DNA from: Candidatus Iainarchaeum sp.
Lineage (GTDB): Archaea; Iainarchaeota; Iainarchaeia; Iainarchaeales; DTGL01
DNA length: 46,001 bases
NCBI GenBank assembly: GCA_021163505.1
Contig: JAGGVE010000004.1
Coordinates: 1-46,001, forward strand
Direction: 5' to 3'
Part shown: piece by piece, positions 1 to 8,002 of the stretch
Layout of the letters: every line of letters starts with the position of its first letter
Position numbering within the stretch: position 1 is the first letter of the stretch
Made by a program: the position numbers and the translations under genes
Notes under the pieces: model-generated
The model's input: the letters and a program-made list of their open reading frames with translations, nothing else
Databases searched by the model: none
Told to the model about the DNA's origin: nothing

Positions 1-723
1 CCAACAAGCGGAACACAGCTTGACACCACCACTCCAACAGTGAGGTTTATAGCTGAGGATAATGTTGGTGGCTCGGGCATTAACTTAGGTGCCCTAACAG
101 TAAATATAAACGGCAGCAATGCAACAGTAACGCTTGATTGCAACAGCTCGGACAATAACAGGATACAGACATGTGCGTTCGATGTGCCTTCGGCAAATGC
201 ATTCAATGATCCATCATCTGGAAACTCCATCACCATAACAGTGCAGGACTTTGCAGGGACTACAGGCAGTGCAACAGCAAGCAATTTGAGCGTGGATACA
301 AACGATTACATAAGAGTTCACAACGTAACTGCAGCTAAGACTAAAGGCATAGCGGATAATAGCTACGCTAACGGCTGGCGCTTTGATTTCAATGTTACAT
401 TTGGCACATCAGCGAGCGGAGATAAGAACAAGCTGAGGATAAAGCTTGATGACTGGGTGAATTCGAGCAACTCCAGCTATACTATTGAGGTAGAAGGCAA
501 CGCTCGCATGGTGTATGATGCAAATGTGAACGGAGTAAAGACTACAAAGATATACTACATAGCGAACGATTATAACACAGATGCTACGGTGTATGCGTTC
601 TGGGATCATAACCCGAACACAACAGCGATAGATGCAAACTTCTACATTGAGCAGAAGATTCCAAGCAGTACTGCGGCAGGAACATACTATACAACCTACT
701 ACATCAAAAACTATAGCAGCTGA
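1..723 (+). CDS. Secreted/surface beta-rich protein, 3' end only (5' truncated by window)
   Basis: Frame 1 is open from base 1 (PTSGTQLDTTTPTVRFIAEDN...) so the listed start at 40 (GTG) is probably internal. Many N-X-S/T sequons, Ig/S-layer-like composition, stop at 721-723. Confidence 0.75.
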   Translation, partial: PTSGTQLDTTTPTVRFIAEDNVGGSGINLGALTVNINGSNATVTLDCNSSDNNRIQTCAFDVPSANAFNDPSSGNSITITVQDFAGTTGSATASNLSVDTNDYIRVHNVTAAKTKGIADNSYANGWRFDFNVTFGTSASGDKNKLRIKLDDWVNSSNSSYTIEVEGNARMVYDANVNGVKTTKIYYIANDYNTDATVYAFWDHNPNTTAIDANFYIEQKIPSSTAAGTYYTTYYIKNYSS

Positions 724-745
724 TAGCCAAAAAATTTGAGGTGTA

Positions 746-2365
746 ATGATGTATGCGGAGAGGGCTTTTGCCCCTTTATTTATTATTTTATATTCAATTC
801 TCTTAGCATCGCTAGTTTTGGGTGCTGAAGTTAGTGGTACAATTGGAGATGAAAATGCACACGCTGGAGCAAGCGGAGATGTGAAAATAGGTGGAGATGC
901 TTATTTAGCGAATGGTTACGCTTGCACTGCTGATTGGGAGTGTTATTCTGGGCATTGTGCGAGCGATTTTGATGGAAGTGGCTCTTGGTGTGCGCCAGCA
1001 ACAAGCTGTGCGCATGATGGGACTATTTACGCAGATGGGGAATCTACTTGTTACGGAACTCGAATAAAGGAAACCTGCACAAGTGGCTCGTGGGTGGCTG
1101 AAGCATGTTCTGGCTCCTGCGAAAATGGTGTTTGCGTTGGTGGGGCTACGCCAACTCCAACACCACCAACAGGTGGTGGAGGCGCTCCAGGCGGTGGCGC
1201 TGGCGGTGCTGGTCCAGGAGCAAGCCCAACACCAACTCCTGAAACTCCAACAAGCGAGGAAGTGTTCCACACAAGCACAACGTATGTGCCAAGTGCAGAG
1301 GAGCTGGAGGAATTGCTTACAGAAGCGGGTTTCTCGCAGGAGGAGATTGAGGAGGCGACTCAGCAGGCAGAGAATGTTGAAATAACTAAGGAGCTAAGCG
1401 TTGTAAAAGAGATAGTGGATGGTGAAGAAAAATATACTAGCACATTTGAAGTTAGGGTACTCAATAAAAGCGCCAATAGATTCAGCGATATAACGATTGT
1501 GGAGAGCATTCCAAAGAATGTTGCGGAGCATGCAAGTGAAATACACTCGCTAAGCGATTTCAGGGTGCTTGAAGCAGACCCGGTAATTGCTTGGGATATT
1601 GCAAAGCTTGAGCCTAATGAAGTGGTTGTTATAGAGTATTGGGTTGAGAAAGAATTGCCTGAAGAAACCCTGAACGAGGTAAAAACTGCATTCTTTGCAG
1701 AAAAAGCAGAAATAGTGGAAGAAAAAACTGGTTCCCTTACTGTAACTCTAAAGGACGAACAGGGGAATATAATAAAAGAACCGGTTGCTGTTGAACTAAC
1801 TAATTTGGAAGGAAATGTGATAATTTCAAAAAGCAGCATTGATGGAAGGGCCGTATTTGAAAATATCCTTGAAGGAAAATATTACGTAGTAGTTGAGGAG
1901 AGTGCAAACTTTAAAGGAAGCAAAATGCTTGTTTATGTTGTCGCTGGCAAGGAAAAAACAGTGGAAATTACTTTAGAGAGTAAAATCGCCATAACGCCAA
2001 CGGTAACGCCAACAGCTACGCCTGCGGTGCCACCAAAAAAGCCAGATTATACGGGACTGATAATACTCATAATACTTGCCTGTCTTGCGTATTTAGGCTA
2101 CTACTTCTGGAAAAAGAAAGCTAAACCAGCGAAGGCAAAGAGAGCTAAGAGAAGAAGGTGGGCTGTTGAAGAAAAAGAGCATGAAGAGAAGCCTGCTGAA
2201 GAAAAACCGGCTGTTAGGGAAGAGGCGGCGAAGGAAAAGCCTGCTGAAGTAGTGCCAGAAGAGAAAGAAGAGGAAGAGAAACCAGTGGAAGAAGTACCTA
2301 AAGAAGAGCCTAAACCTCCGAGGAAAAAGAGGAAGAAAAGGGTAAGCAAATTTAGGCGCCCGTAG
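746..2365 (+). CDS. Exported single-pass membrane protein: signal peptide, Cys-rich domain, T/P/G linker, carboxypeptidase-regulatory-like domain, C-terminal TM, charged K/E/P tail
   Basis: 539 codons. N-terminal hydrophobic stretch AFAPLFIILYSILLASLVLGAE; Cys-rich CTADWECYSGHC...CENGVC; TPTPTPPTGGGGAPGGGAGG linker; SIDGRAVFENILEGKYYVVVE motif; TM YTGLIILIILACLAYLGYYFW; charged tail. GAGGTG upstream of the ATG. Confidence 0.85.
   Translation: MMYAERAFAPLFIILYSILLASLVLGAEVSGTIGDENAHAGASGDVKIGGDAYLANGYACTADWECYSGHCASDFDGSGSWCAPATSCAHDGTIYADGESTCYGTRIKETCTSGSWVAEACSGSCENGVCVGGATPTPTPPTGGGGAPGGGAGGAGPGASPTPTPETPTSEEVFHTSTTYVPSAEELEELLTEAGFSQEEIEEATQQAENVEITKELSVVKEIVDGEEKYTSTFEVRVLNKSANRFSDITIVESIPKNVAEHASEIHSLSDFRVLEADPVIAWDIAKLEPNEVVVIEYWVEKELPEETLNEVKTAFFAEKAEIVEEKTGSLTVTLKDEQGNIIKEPVAVELTNLEGNVIISKSSIDGRAVFENILEGKYYVVVEESANFKGSKMLVYVVAGKEKTVEITLESKIAITPTVTPTATPAVPPKKPDYTGLIILIILACLAYLGYYFWKKKAKPAKAKRAKRRRWAVEEKEHEEKPAEEKPAVREEAAKEKPAEVVPEEKEEEEKPVEEVPKEEPKPPRKKRKKRVSKFRRP
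1150..1257 (+). repeat. Low-complexity T/P- and G-rich linker coding sequence
   Basis: Translates to TPTPTPPTGGGGAPGGGAGGAGPGASPTPTPETPT. Confidence 0.7.
2185..2335 (+). repeat. Degenerate E/K/P repeat in cytosolic tail
   Basis: Translates to EEKPAEEKPAVREEAAKEKPAEVVPEEKEEEEKPVEEVPKEEPKPPRKK. Confidence 0.6.
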
Positions 2366-2444
2366 CTTCATTTTGATTGGGAAGCCACTTTTTAGAGGAA
2401 GGTTTAAAAGAAAATTTGGGATTATTTTAATAGAGGCGAGGGAA

Positions 2445-2636
2445 ATGAGCAGGGTTATTGAAGTGATTTATAAGAACGGCGTATTCAAACCCTTTGGAAA
2501 GGTAAGATTGAAGGAAGGGGAAAGGTTTAAAATCATGTTAAAAAGGATTGATCTAAAGAAATTTGTGATGAGCAAGCTTGCAGAGAAGGAGATAAACAAA
2601 TTGGAAAAAAGGTTTGAAAATGAGAATATTTATTGA
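2445..2636 (+). CDS. DUF104 (AF2212)-like putative antitoxin
   Basis: From ATG 2445: MSRVIEVIYKNGVFKPFGKVRLKEGERFKIML..., typical of DUF104-type antitoxins (IEAVYENGVFKPL..LKEGERV). Overlaps the downstream PIN ORF. The track start at 2373 gives an implausible N-terminal extension. Confidence 0.75.
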   Translation: MSRVIEVIYKNGVFKPFGKVRLKEGERFKIMLKRIDLKKFVMSKLAEKEINKLEKRFENENIY

Positions 2637-3088
2637 TAGCTCTGTTTTTATAAGACATTACTATGGAGTTGAAACTGCACTAACTCTTTTGGATACTGCA
2701 ATAAATAAAAACGATGCAGCTATTTCTCAAAATGTGGTTGAAGAGGTGTTTTTCAAGCTGTTATATATGGAAACCAAAAGAATCTACGGTAAAACAGGCA
2801 AATACAGAACTAAGAAAAATTTTATACGGAACCCTGAAAAATTTGGCCTTGTAAAAGAATATATTGAGGGGTTTTTTAATAGAAAGTATAGAACAGGATA
2901 TTATTGAGCTGTTGGAGGTAAATGAAGATATTTTAAGAGATTCTGTAAAAGTGTCCTTCACATACCGCTTGCTCCCAAACGATGCCCTGATTGCTGCTAC
3001 GTGCAAATATTATGGAATTAGGAAGATTGCTACATTTGATGAAGATTTTGATAGGGCAAGGTTTCTGGAAAGAGTGAATGTTCGCTGA
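2620..3088 (+). pseudogene. PIN-domain (VapC-like) toxin, frame disrupted near 2868-2877
   Basis: Frame 1 gives MRIFIDSSVFIRHYYG...VVEEVFFKLLY...LVKEYIEGF. Frame 2 then gives LIESIEQDIIELLEVNEDILRDSVKVSFTYRLLPNDALIAATCKYYGIRKIATFDEDFDRA. Acidic PIN residues (IDSS, NDALIAAT, ATFDEDF) are split across the two frames; the switch is at GGGGTTTTTT. Confidence 0.7.
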
Positions 3089-3137
3089 GCGCTTGCAGTT
3101 CAATTTAGCTCTAATTTTTAAAATTATTTCAGCAAAA

Positions 3138-3147
3138 TTTATTTATA
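3138..3147 (+). promoter_or_regulatory. Candidate archaeal TATA box upstream of the Fe-S/ATPase gene
   Basis: TTTATTTATA about 22-30 nt upstream of ATG 3169; compatible with a very short or leaderless transcript. Confidence 0.35.
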
Positions 3148-3168
3148 GCTGCTGAGAGAGTTGGTTGC

Positions 3169-4923
3169 ATGCACCTAAAGCTTGATGCCGATTTGTGCGA
3201 ACAGTGCAAAGAAAAGCTATGTATGAAAGGCTGCCCCAATGGCTTGGATTTGAATGCTCTAAAGTGTGTGCATTGCGATCCTGATAAGGCACCGTGCGCA
3301 TTGGCGTGCAAGCAGGATGCGTTTTACAAGGTTACTGAACAGGTGCTTGCGATAGATGAGAGCAAATGCAATGGTTGCGGTGATTGCGTACTGGCATGTC
3401 CTTATGGGGCAATAACAATAAAGAATGGAAAAGCAAAGAAATGCGATCTGTGCGCAAGCTACAATTTTGAAATTGCATGCATAAATAACTGCAAGTATGG
3501 GGCTATAAAGGTAGAGAAAACCGAGCGGGAGATGAAAGAGATAGAAAGAGCGCTTGGTTGGTTTTGTTTTGAAGTAAAAGAAGGTGTGCAGAGGATTTAT
3601 AGGGAAAAACCAAAAATAATTGAAGCAAACAATGAGCTTTGGTACTTATTAGAATTACCTGAGCTTTCACTTGAGGAAGCAAAGCTTGTAAAATTTGCTC
3701 TTGAAGAATTCCAAAACAATGGCTACAAAGAAAAGGAGATTGAAAAAGCGCTTGCAAACTACTGCAGGAAGAACCTCATCGTGCTTGAAAAAGAGCAGAA
3801 GGATTATATAAAGCGCCTGCTGAAAAACCTAACTCAGTGCTACGGTCCTCTAAGCGAGCTCATCGCTGATGATGAGCTTGAGGAAATTGCTCTTATTGGG
3901 CTTGGCAGAGAGAAACCAGTAAAGGTTTTTCATCAGTGCTTTGGCTGGTGCAACTGCAACCTTTACTTTGCAACTGAGCAAGCGGTTAGAGCGCTTGTAA
4001 ATAGGATGCTCCAAAAAACAGAAAGAAGACTAACGCTGAACGCACCGCGAGTGAACGGCACGCTGCCAGATGGCTCAAGAATAAATGCAACACTGCCACC
4101 AGTGTCATTAGGTGAGCCTACCTTTACAATAAGGAAGTTCAATGTAAAGCGCTTTACGCCAGCTGAACTTATAAGAAATAAAACTTTTAGCTTGGAGCTC
4201 ATGGCATTTTTATGGTGCGTTATGCAGGCAGATTGCTCGCTGGTAATAGCTGGAAACACAGGCAGTGGAAAAACCACAAGCTTGAATGCAATATTCTCCT
4301 TCGTACCATTAAACGAGCGTATAGTGGTTATTGAAGAAACCCCGGAGCTTAAAATCCCACATAAGCATGTTGTGAAGCTAACAGTGTGCAGGGAAAAGGG
4401 AATAGAAATGCATAATCTTATTGAGGATTCGCTGAGGATGCGACCGGATAGGATTATTGTAAGCGAGATAAGAAGTGCTGAAGAAACAAAGGCTTTTATA
4501 AACACCCTGCTGGCTGGCCAGGGAAAGGGCAGTTATGCAACATTCCATGCAAATTCCGCTAAAGAAGCAGTAAAAAGGCTCGAATTTCTCGGAATAAGGA
4601 GCACAGACATAGCAAGCATTGATCTGCTTTTAATACAGAGGCGATGGCCTCGGGCAATGAATAAACGAATATTCGAAGAACGAAGAATGATTGAAGTGGC
4701 TGAACTCTCGGAAAAAGCCAAGCTAAGGATGCTTTACAGATTCAATTATAAAAAGAACAGGCTGATAAAAACCAACAAAAGCAGGCGCATAGCTGAGAAG
4801 ATTGAGAGAACATTTGGAGCGAGGGCAAGCAAGGTTATAAAGGAAAGGGAAAAAGCTCTGAAAAAATATTTGCAGGCAGGGAAAAACATTGTTGATTTTT
4901 TGAGTGAGGTAAATGTCCATTGA
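3169..4923 (+). CDS. Type II/IV secretion (TadA/CpaF/VirB11-like) ATPase with N-terminal four-motif 4Fe-4S polyferredoxin-like domain
   Basis: Walker A AGNTGSGKTTS, Walker B region MRPDRIIVSEIRSAEE, His box GSYATFHANSAKEAVKRLEFL. N-terminus CEQCKEKLCMKGCP, CVHCDPDKAPCALAC, CNGCGDCVLACP, CDLCASYNFEIACINNC. Confidence 0.92.
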   Translation: MHLKLDADLCEQCKEKLCMKGCPNGLDLNALKCVHCDPDKAPCALACKQDAFYKVTEQVLAIDESKCNGCGDCVLACPYGAITIKNGKAKKCDLCASYNFEIACINNCKYGAIKVEKTEREMKEIERALGWFCFEVKEGVQRIYREKPKIIEANNELWYLLELPELSLEEAKLVKFALEEFQNNGYKEKEIEKALANYCRKNLIVLEKEQKDYIKRLLKNLTQCYGPLSELIADDELEEIALIGLGREKPVKVFHQCFGWCNCNLYFATEQAVRALVNRMLQKTERRLTLNAPRVNGTLPDGSRINATLPPVSLGEPTFTIRKFNVKRFTPAELIRNKTFSLELMAFLWCVMQADCSLVIAGNTGSGKTTSLNAIFSFVPLNERIVVIEETPELKIPHKHVVKLTVCREKGIEMHNLIEDSLRMRPDRIIVSEIRSAEETKAFINTLLAGQGKGSYATFHANSAKEAVKRLEFLGIRSTDIASIDLLLIQRRWPRAMNKRIFEERRMIEVAELSEKAKLRMLYRFNYKKNRLIKTNKSRRIAEKIERTFGARASKVIKEREKALKKYLQAGKNIVDFLSEVNVH

Positions 4924-5497
4924 TAATATTATAGAAAGGTACTTTGCAGGCAGAAAAGCCAAGGAAATAGAAGCACAGCTGGTGTTTTTTCTCATGGCTC
5001 TGCGCCTAAACCTTCTCTCCGGACTAAGCCTGGAAAGCTCTCTTAAGAAGGTGAAAAGTGAAGTAAGCGGGGCACTTGCAAAGGAACTCGCAAAGATTGA
5101 AAAAGAACTTGGGAAAGGAAAAGATATTGGCGAAGCGCTCTTGAATTCCGCTTCGCGTATAGAATCGCTTGAATTCAAAAGAGCGTTAAGCCATATAAGC
5201 GAAGTTGCGAGGAGTGGCTATTCTCGGAAGAGCGATACATTAAAGTTGCTCTGTGATGAGTTAATTGAGCTAAGAAAAACAAAGATGCGCGAGTTTTCTT
5301 CGAAGCTTGCAGTACTAAGCTTAATGTTCATAGCTGCAAGCGTAATAATGCCTGCATTATGGTTAGCCTTTGTAATAATGGGCTCTGCGTTCTTCGCATT
5401 GGATATAAGCGCCCTGCAAATATGGCTAAGCGTTACAGTAATCTTTCCAACAATCGCAGTACTGCTATTGCTCTATATAAAAGAAAAGTTTCCGTGA
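4913..5497 (+). CDS. Type II secretion system F-domain membrane protein (TadB-like)
   Basis: Start overlaps the ATPase stop. GLSLESSLKKVKSEVSGALAKELAKIEKELGKGKDIGEALLNSASRIESLEFKRALSHISEVARSG is T2SF-like, followed by two hydrophobic segments. Confidence 0.8.
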   Translation: MSIDNIIERYFAGRKAKEIEAQLVFFLMALRLNLLSGLSLESSLKKVKSEVSGALAKELAKIEKELGKGKDIGEALLNSASRIESLEFKRALSHISEVARSGYSRKSDTLKLLCDELIELRKTKMREFSSKLAVLSLMFIAASVIMPALWLAFVIMGSAFFALDISALQIWLSVTVIFPTIAVLLLLYIKEKFP

Positions 5498-5501
5498 TAA
5501 G

Positions 5502-6419
5502 ATGTTTGAAAGTATTGCAAAAGCATTGTTTGCAGAGGAAAGGGTTGAACGATTTAAATTCTTGCTTGGGCATGAGCTTGGATTAAGCATAAAGCGCGCT
5601 GAAATGCTAGCGCTAAGTATAGCGAGCGTATCTGCACTCATATTCTCAGTATTTGCTTTCCTATCTGATTTGAATGGAATTATTATAATTTTTGGGTTTG
5701 TTTGCGCGTTTGTTATTGCATACCTATTTTCCTTCTTCTTCTTTAGTTTTTTGGCAGAGCGAAAACAGAGAGAGAAAGAAAAGAATGCTAGCGTTGCTTT
5801 AATGCAAGCAAGCTTGCTTCCGGAGGGAACAACAGCAGAGCGGATAGTGAAGGAGCTAAGCAAAATGCATAACCCACTTGCCGAAGAATTCAAAATTGTG
5901 CTAAATGAAATAGGAAAAGGTGCCGAAATAAACAATGCATTGGAAAATTTGGCGAAGCGATGCAATGGCAGAGCGATCGCAAAACTAGTGCAATTATTAA
6001 AGATGGCTGATGTTACTGGCGGAGTAACGCCCGCTATGCTGCGAGAAAGTGCTAAGGAAATAGTTGATGAGCAGACACTGGCAAGGGAACGCGCTGCTTT
6101 GCTAACGATACAAAAAGCAACGCTTGTACTCAGCAGCATGATTTTAGTTCCATTTATTCTTGGAACGCTTGCAGGCATCACTAAAAACTTTGATTTAAGC
6201 TACTTGGATGTGCTTGAGCTTGGAAAAGCAAACCAAGCGGCATTGGTAGAAACAGCAGGGCTAGCGAGCAATGTTTATATAGTTGAGCTTGCAATAATCG
6301 CTTCGTTATTTTTGGGCATGCTTGAAAACAATACAAAGAGAGCAATAGCATACTTGCTTTTAATATTGCCTGTTGCTCTTTCCATATTTTATTTTGCTGT
6401 AAGCACCAAGATAGCTTGA
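5502..6419 (+). CDS. Type II secretion system F-domain membrane protein (TadC-like)
   Basis: Four nt after the previous stop. Multiple TM segments; LPEGTTAERIVKELSKMHNPLAEEFKIVLNEIGKGAEINNALENLAKRCNG...LVQLLKMADVTGG is a T2SF domain pattern. Confidence 0.82.
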   Translation: MFESIAKALFAEERVERFKFLLGHELGLSIKRAEMLALSIASVSALIFSVFAFLSDLNGIIIIFGFVCAFVIAYLFSFFFFSFLAERKQREKEKNASVALMQASLLPEGTTAERIVKELSKMHNPLAEEFKIVLNEIGKGAEINNALENLAKRCNGRAIAKLVQLLKMADVTGGVTPAMLRESAKEIVDEQTLARERAALLTIQKATLVLSSMILVPFILGTLAGITKNFDLSYLDVLELGKANQAALVETAGLASNVYIVELAIIASLFLGMLENNTKRAIAYLLLILPVALSIFYFAVSTKIA

Positions 6420-6573
6420 CAGCAACTGGAGAAGGGCAATGTCAAGTTAATGAGGGCGAGAAATTCTTTATGCACTAAAAACCGCATATTTTTAAAAAAA
6501 TTAAAAATCATTTTCTGTATTTTTTGTCCATAAGCCCTCTATTTTAAAATCATAACCTTTTACTAATATAAAT

Positions 6574-6807
6574 ATGGAAATGCAGTTTGATGTAATAGTG
6601 ATTCAGGATAGCTCTGGCGGATTTATTGGATTTGTTCCAGAACTGCCTGGTTGTCACACCCAGGGTGATACTCTAGATGAACTTATGGAAAATATAAAAG
6701 AAGCCGCAGAGCTCTATATAGAAACTCTTTCTAAGGAAGAAAAAGAAGAACTATTAAAACATAAAACTGAATTTATGGGCATGCAAAAAGTGAAAGTCAA
6801 TGCCTAA
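6574..6807 (+). CDS. hicB: HicB-family antitoxin
   Basis: DVIVIQDSSGGFIGFVPELPGCHTQGDTLDELMENIKEAAELYIE is the canonical HicB-like fold signature; followed by hicA with an 8-nt overlap. Confidence 0.9.
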   Translation: MEMQFDVIVIQDSSGGFIGFVPELPGCHTQGDTLDELMENIKEAAELYIETLSKEEKEELLKHKTEFMGMQKVKVNA

Positions 6808-7039
6808 AATACCTTCCCTAAGCGGAGTTAAGCTCATAAAAATTCTTGAAAAAGTCGGCTTTCAGCGTGTACGACAGAAAGGCTCCCATGTAATTCTGAT
6901 TAATAGCTTCGGAGTTAGAATTGTTGTTCCAATACACCCAAACAGGAAGCTCAAGCAAGGCCTAGTTAGAGTAATAATTAAAGAAGCTGGACTTACTAGG
7001 AAAGAATTTCTTAAACTGTTAAAAAATAGGAAAGCATAG
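6800..7039 (+). CDS. hicA: HicA-family mRNA interferase toxin
   Basis: SGVKLIKILEKVGFQRVRQKGSHVILINSFGVRIVVPIHPNRKLKQGLVRVIIKEAGLTRKEFLKLL; conserved GSH(V) catalytic-His motif. Confidence 0.92.
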   Translation: MPKIPSLSGVKLIKILEKVGFQRVRQKGSHVILINSFGVRIVVPIHPNRKLKQGLVRVIIKEAGLTRKEFLKLLKNRKA

Positions 7040-7077
7040 CGTGTTGCATAACTGATGCTTAAATATGAGTGAGTAGC

Positions 7078-7102
7078 TTGCTTTTCCCTCAGGGGAAAGC
7101 AA
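7078..7102 (+). terminator. Hairpin between hicA and the PAC2 gene, possible terminator
   Basis: TTGCTTTTCCC-TCA-GGGGAAAGCAA forms an 11-bp stem with one G-U pair and a 3-nt loop; followed by ACTTTTAAAA. Confidence 0.4.
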
Positions 7103-7249
7103 ACTTTTAAAATGCAATTCGTAAAAATAGAAATAACTAATTTTTATGCCAAATAAGTTAACAGCAACCAAAAAGGGCAAAGATTATTAAAGGGAACGAG
7201 CCACTTTTATTAGGAATTTAAAAAAGATAACGAAAGATGAGGTGATTTT

Positions 7250-7990
7250 GTGATAAAAATAGTTGAGAAAAAGCCGGAAAAGCTTGGAGATTATACTCTG
7301 CTTGAAGGCTTTCCTGGTCTGGGGCTCGTGGGCACGATAGCAGTGAGGTATCTTATAGAGAAGTTGAAATTTGAACCATACGCACATATAGAGAGCGATT
7401 TCTTTATGCCCATAGTACGTATACATAAAGGGCTGCCAATTCATCCATCAACGATCTATATAAACAGGGAGAAAAGGCTTCTAGCATTAATCTCTGAGCA
7501 GATAATACCGCGCACCGGGGTGCTACCCTTAGCTAAGGCTGTTGTTGGATGGGCTAAAAAGAAGGGAATCAAGCGAATAATATCAATCGAGGGAATAGGC
7601 ACGCATTCTGAAGATAAGCGCGAGATGTTATACGGCATAGCCTGCTCAGAAAAAGCGAAAAGAGAGCTATTAAAAAATGGTATAAAACCTGTTAGTGAGG
7701 GCATTACAAGCGGAGTTACCTCTATGATATTGCTTGAGCTTTCAAAGCAAAATAAAATAATTGCCTATTCTCTGCTTGGCAATGTAAAGGTCGCTGAGGA
7801 TTATAAAGCAGCTGCAAGCTGCCTGAATAAGCTTTCAGAGGTACTTAAACTGGATATAGATACAAAACCGCTTCTAAAAGAAGCGAAGCAATTTGAGGCT
7901 GCTTTATTGAAACAGCTTAGGCAGCTTAAAGAAGCACATGAAAACGTGCGCAAGTTTGAGGAAAGTGCACATCCGCTAATGTATACATAA
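7250..7990 (+). CDS. PAC2-family (proteasome assembly chaperone-like) protein
   Basis: LLEGFPGLGLVGTIAVRYLIEKLKFEPYAHIESDFFMPIVRIHKGLPIHPSTIYI... matches the archaeal PAC2/DUF75 pattern. GTG start preceded by GAGGTGAT. Confidence 0.85.
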   Translation: MIKIVEKKPEKLGDYTLLEGFPGLGLVGTIAVRYLIEKLKFEPYAHIESDFFMPIVRIHKGLPIHPSTIYINREKRLLALISEQIIPRTGVLPLAKAVVGWAKKKGIKRIISIEGIGTHSEDKREMLYGIACSEKAKRELLKNGIKPVSEGITSGVTSMILLELSKQNKIIAYSLLGNVKVAEDYKAAASCLNKLSEVLKLDIDTKPLLKEAKQFEAALLKQLRQLKEAHENVRKFEESAHPLMYT

Positions 7991-8002
7991 CAAGGTGGCG
8001 AA

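Noticed and set aside
905-1278. Overlapping minus-strand ORFs 905-1270 and 1051-1278 and plus-strand ORF 1083-1385
   Set aside because: Shadow ORFs of the T/P/G-linker region of the 746-2365 gene; low-complexity translations, no own RBS or domain.
2093-2371. Minus-strand F/L/S-rich ORFs opposite the E/K/P tail
   Set aside because: Antisense of A-rich GAA/AAG codons naturally gives open F/L/S-rich frames.
3963-4505. 180-aa minus-strand ORF inside the ATPase gene, and similar antisense ORFs (5465-6181, 21963-22742, 28167-28685)
   Set aside because: They oppose clearly real coding sequences with conserved motifs; composition is that of antisense translations.
6411-6446. Inverted repeat CTTGACA ... 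TGTCAAG around the stop of the second T2SF gene
   Set aside because: Only a 7-bp stem with an 18-nt loop and no following U-tract close by; could easily be chance.
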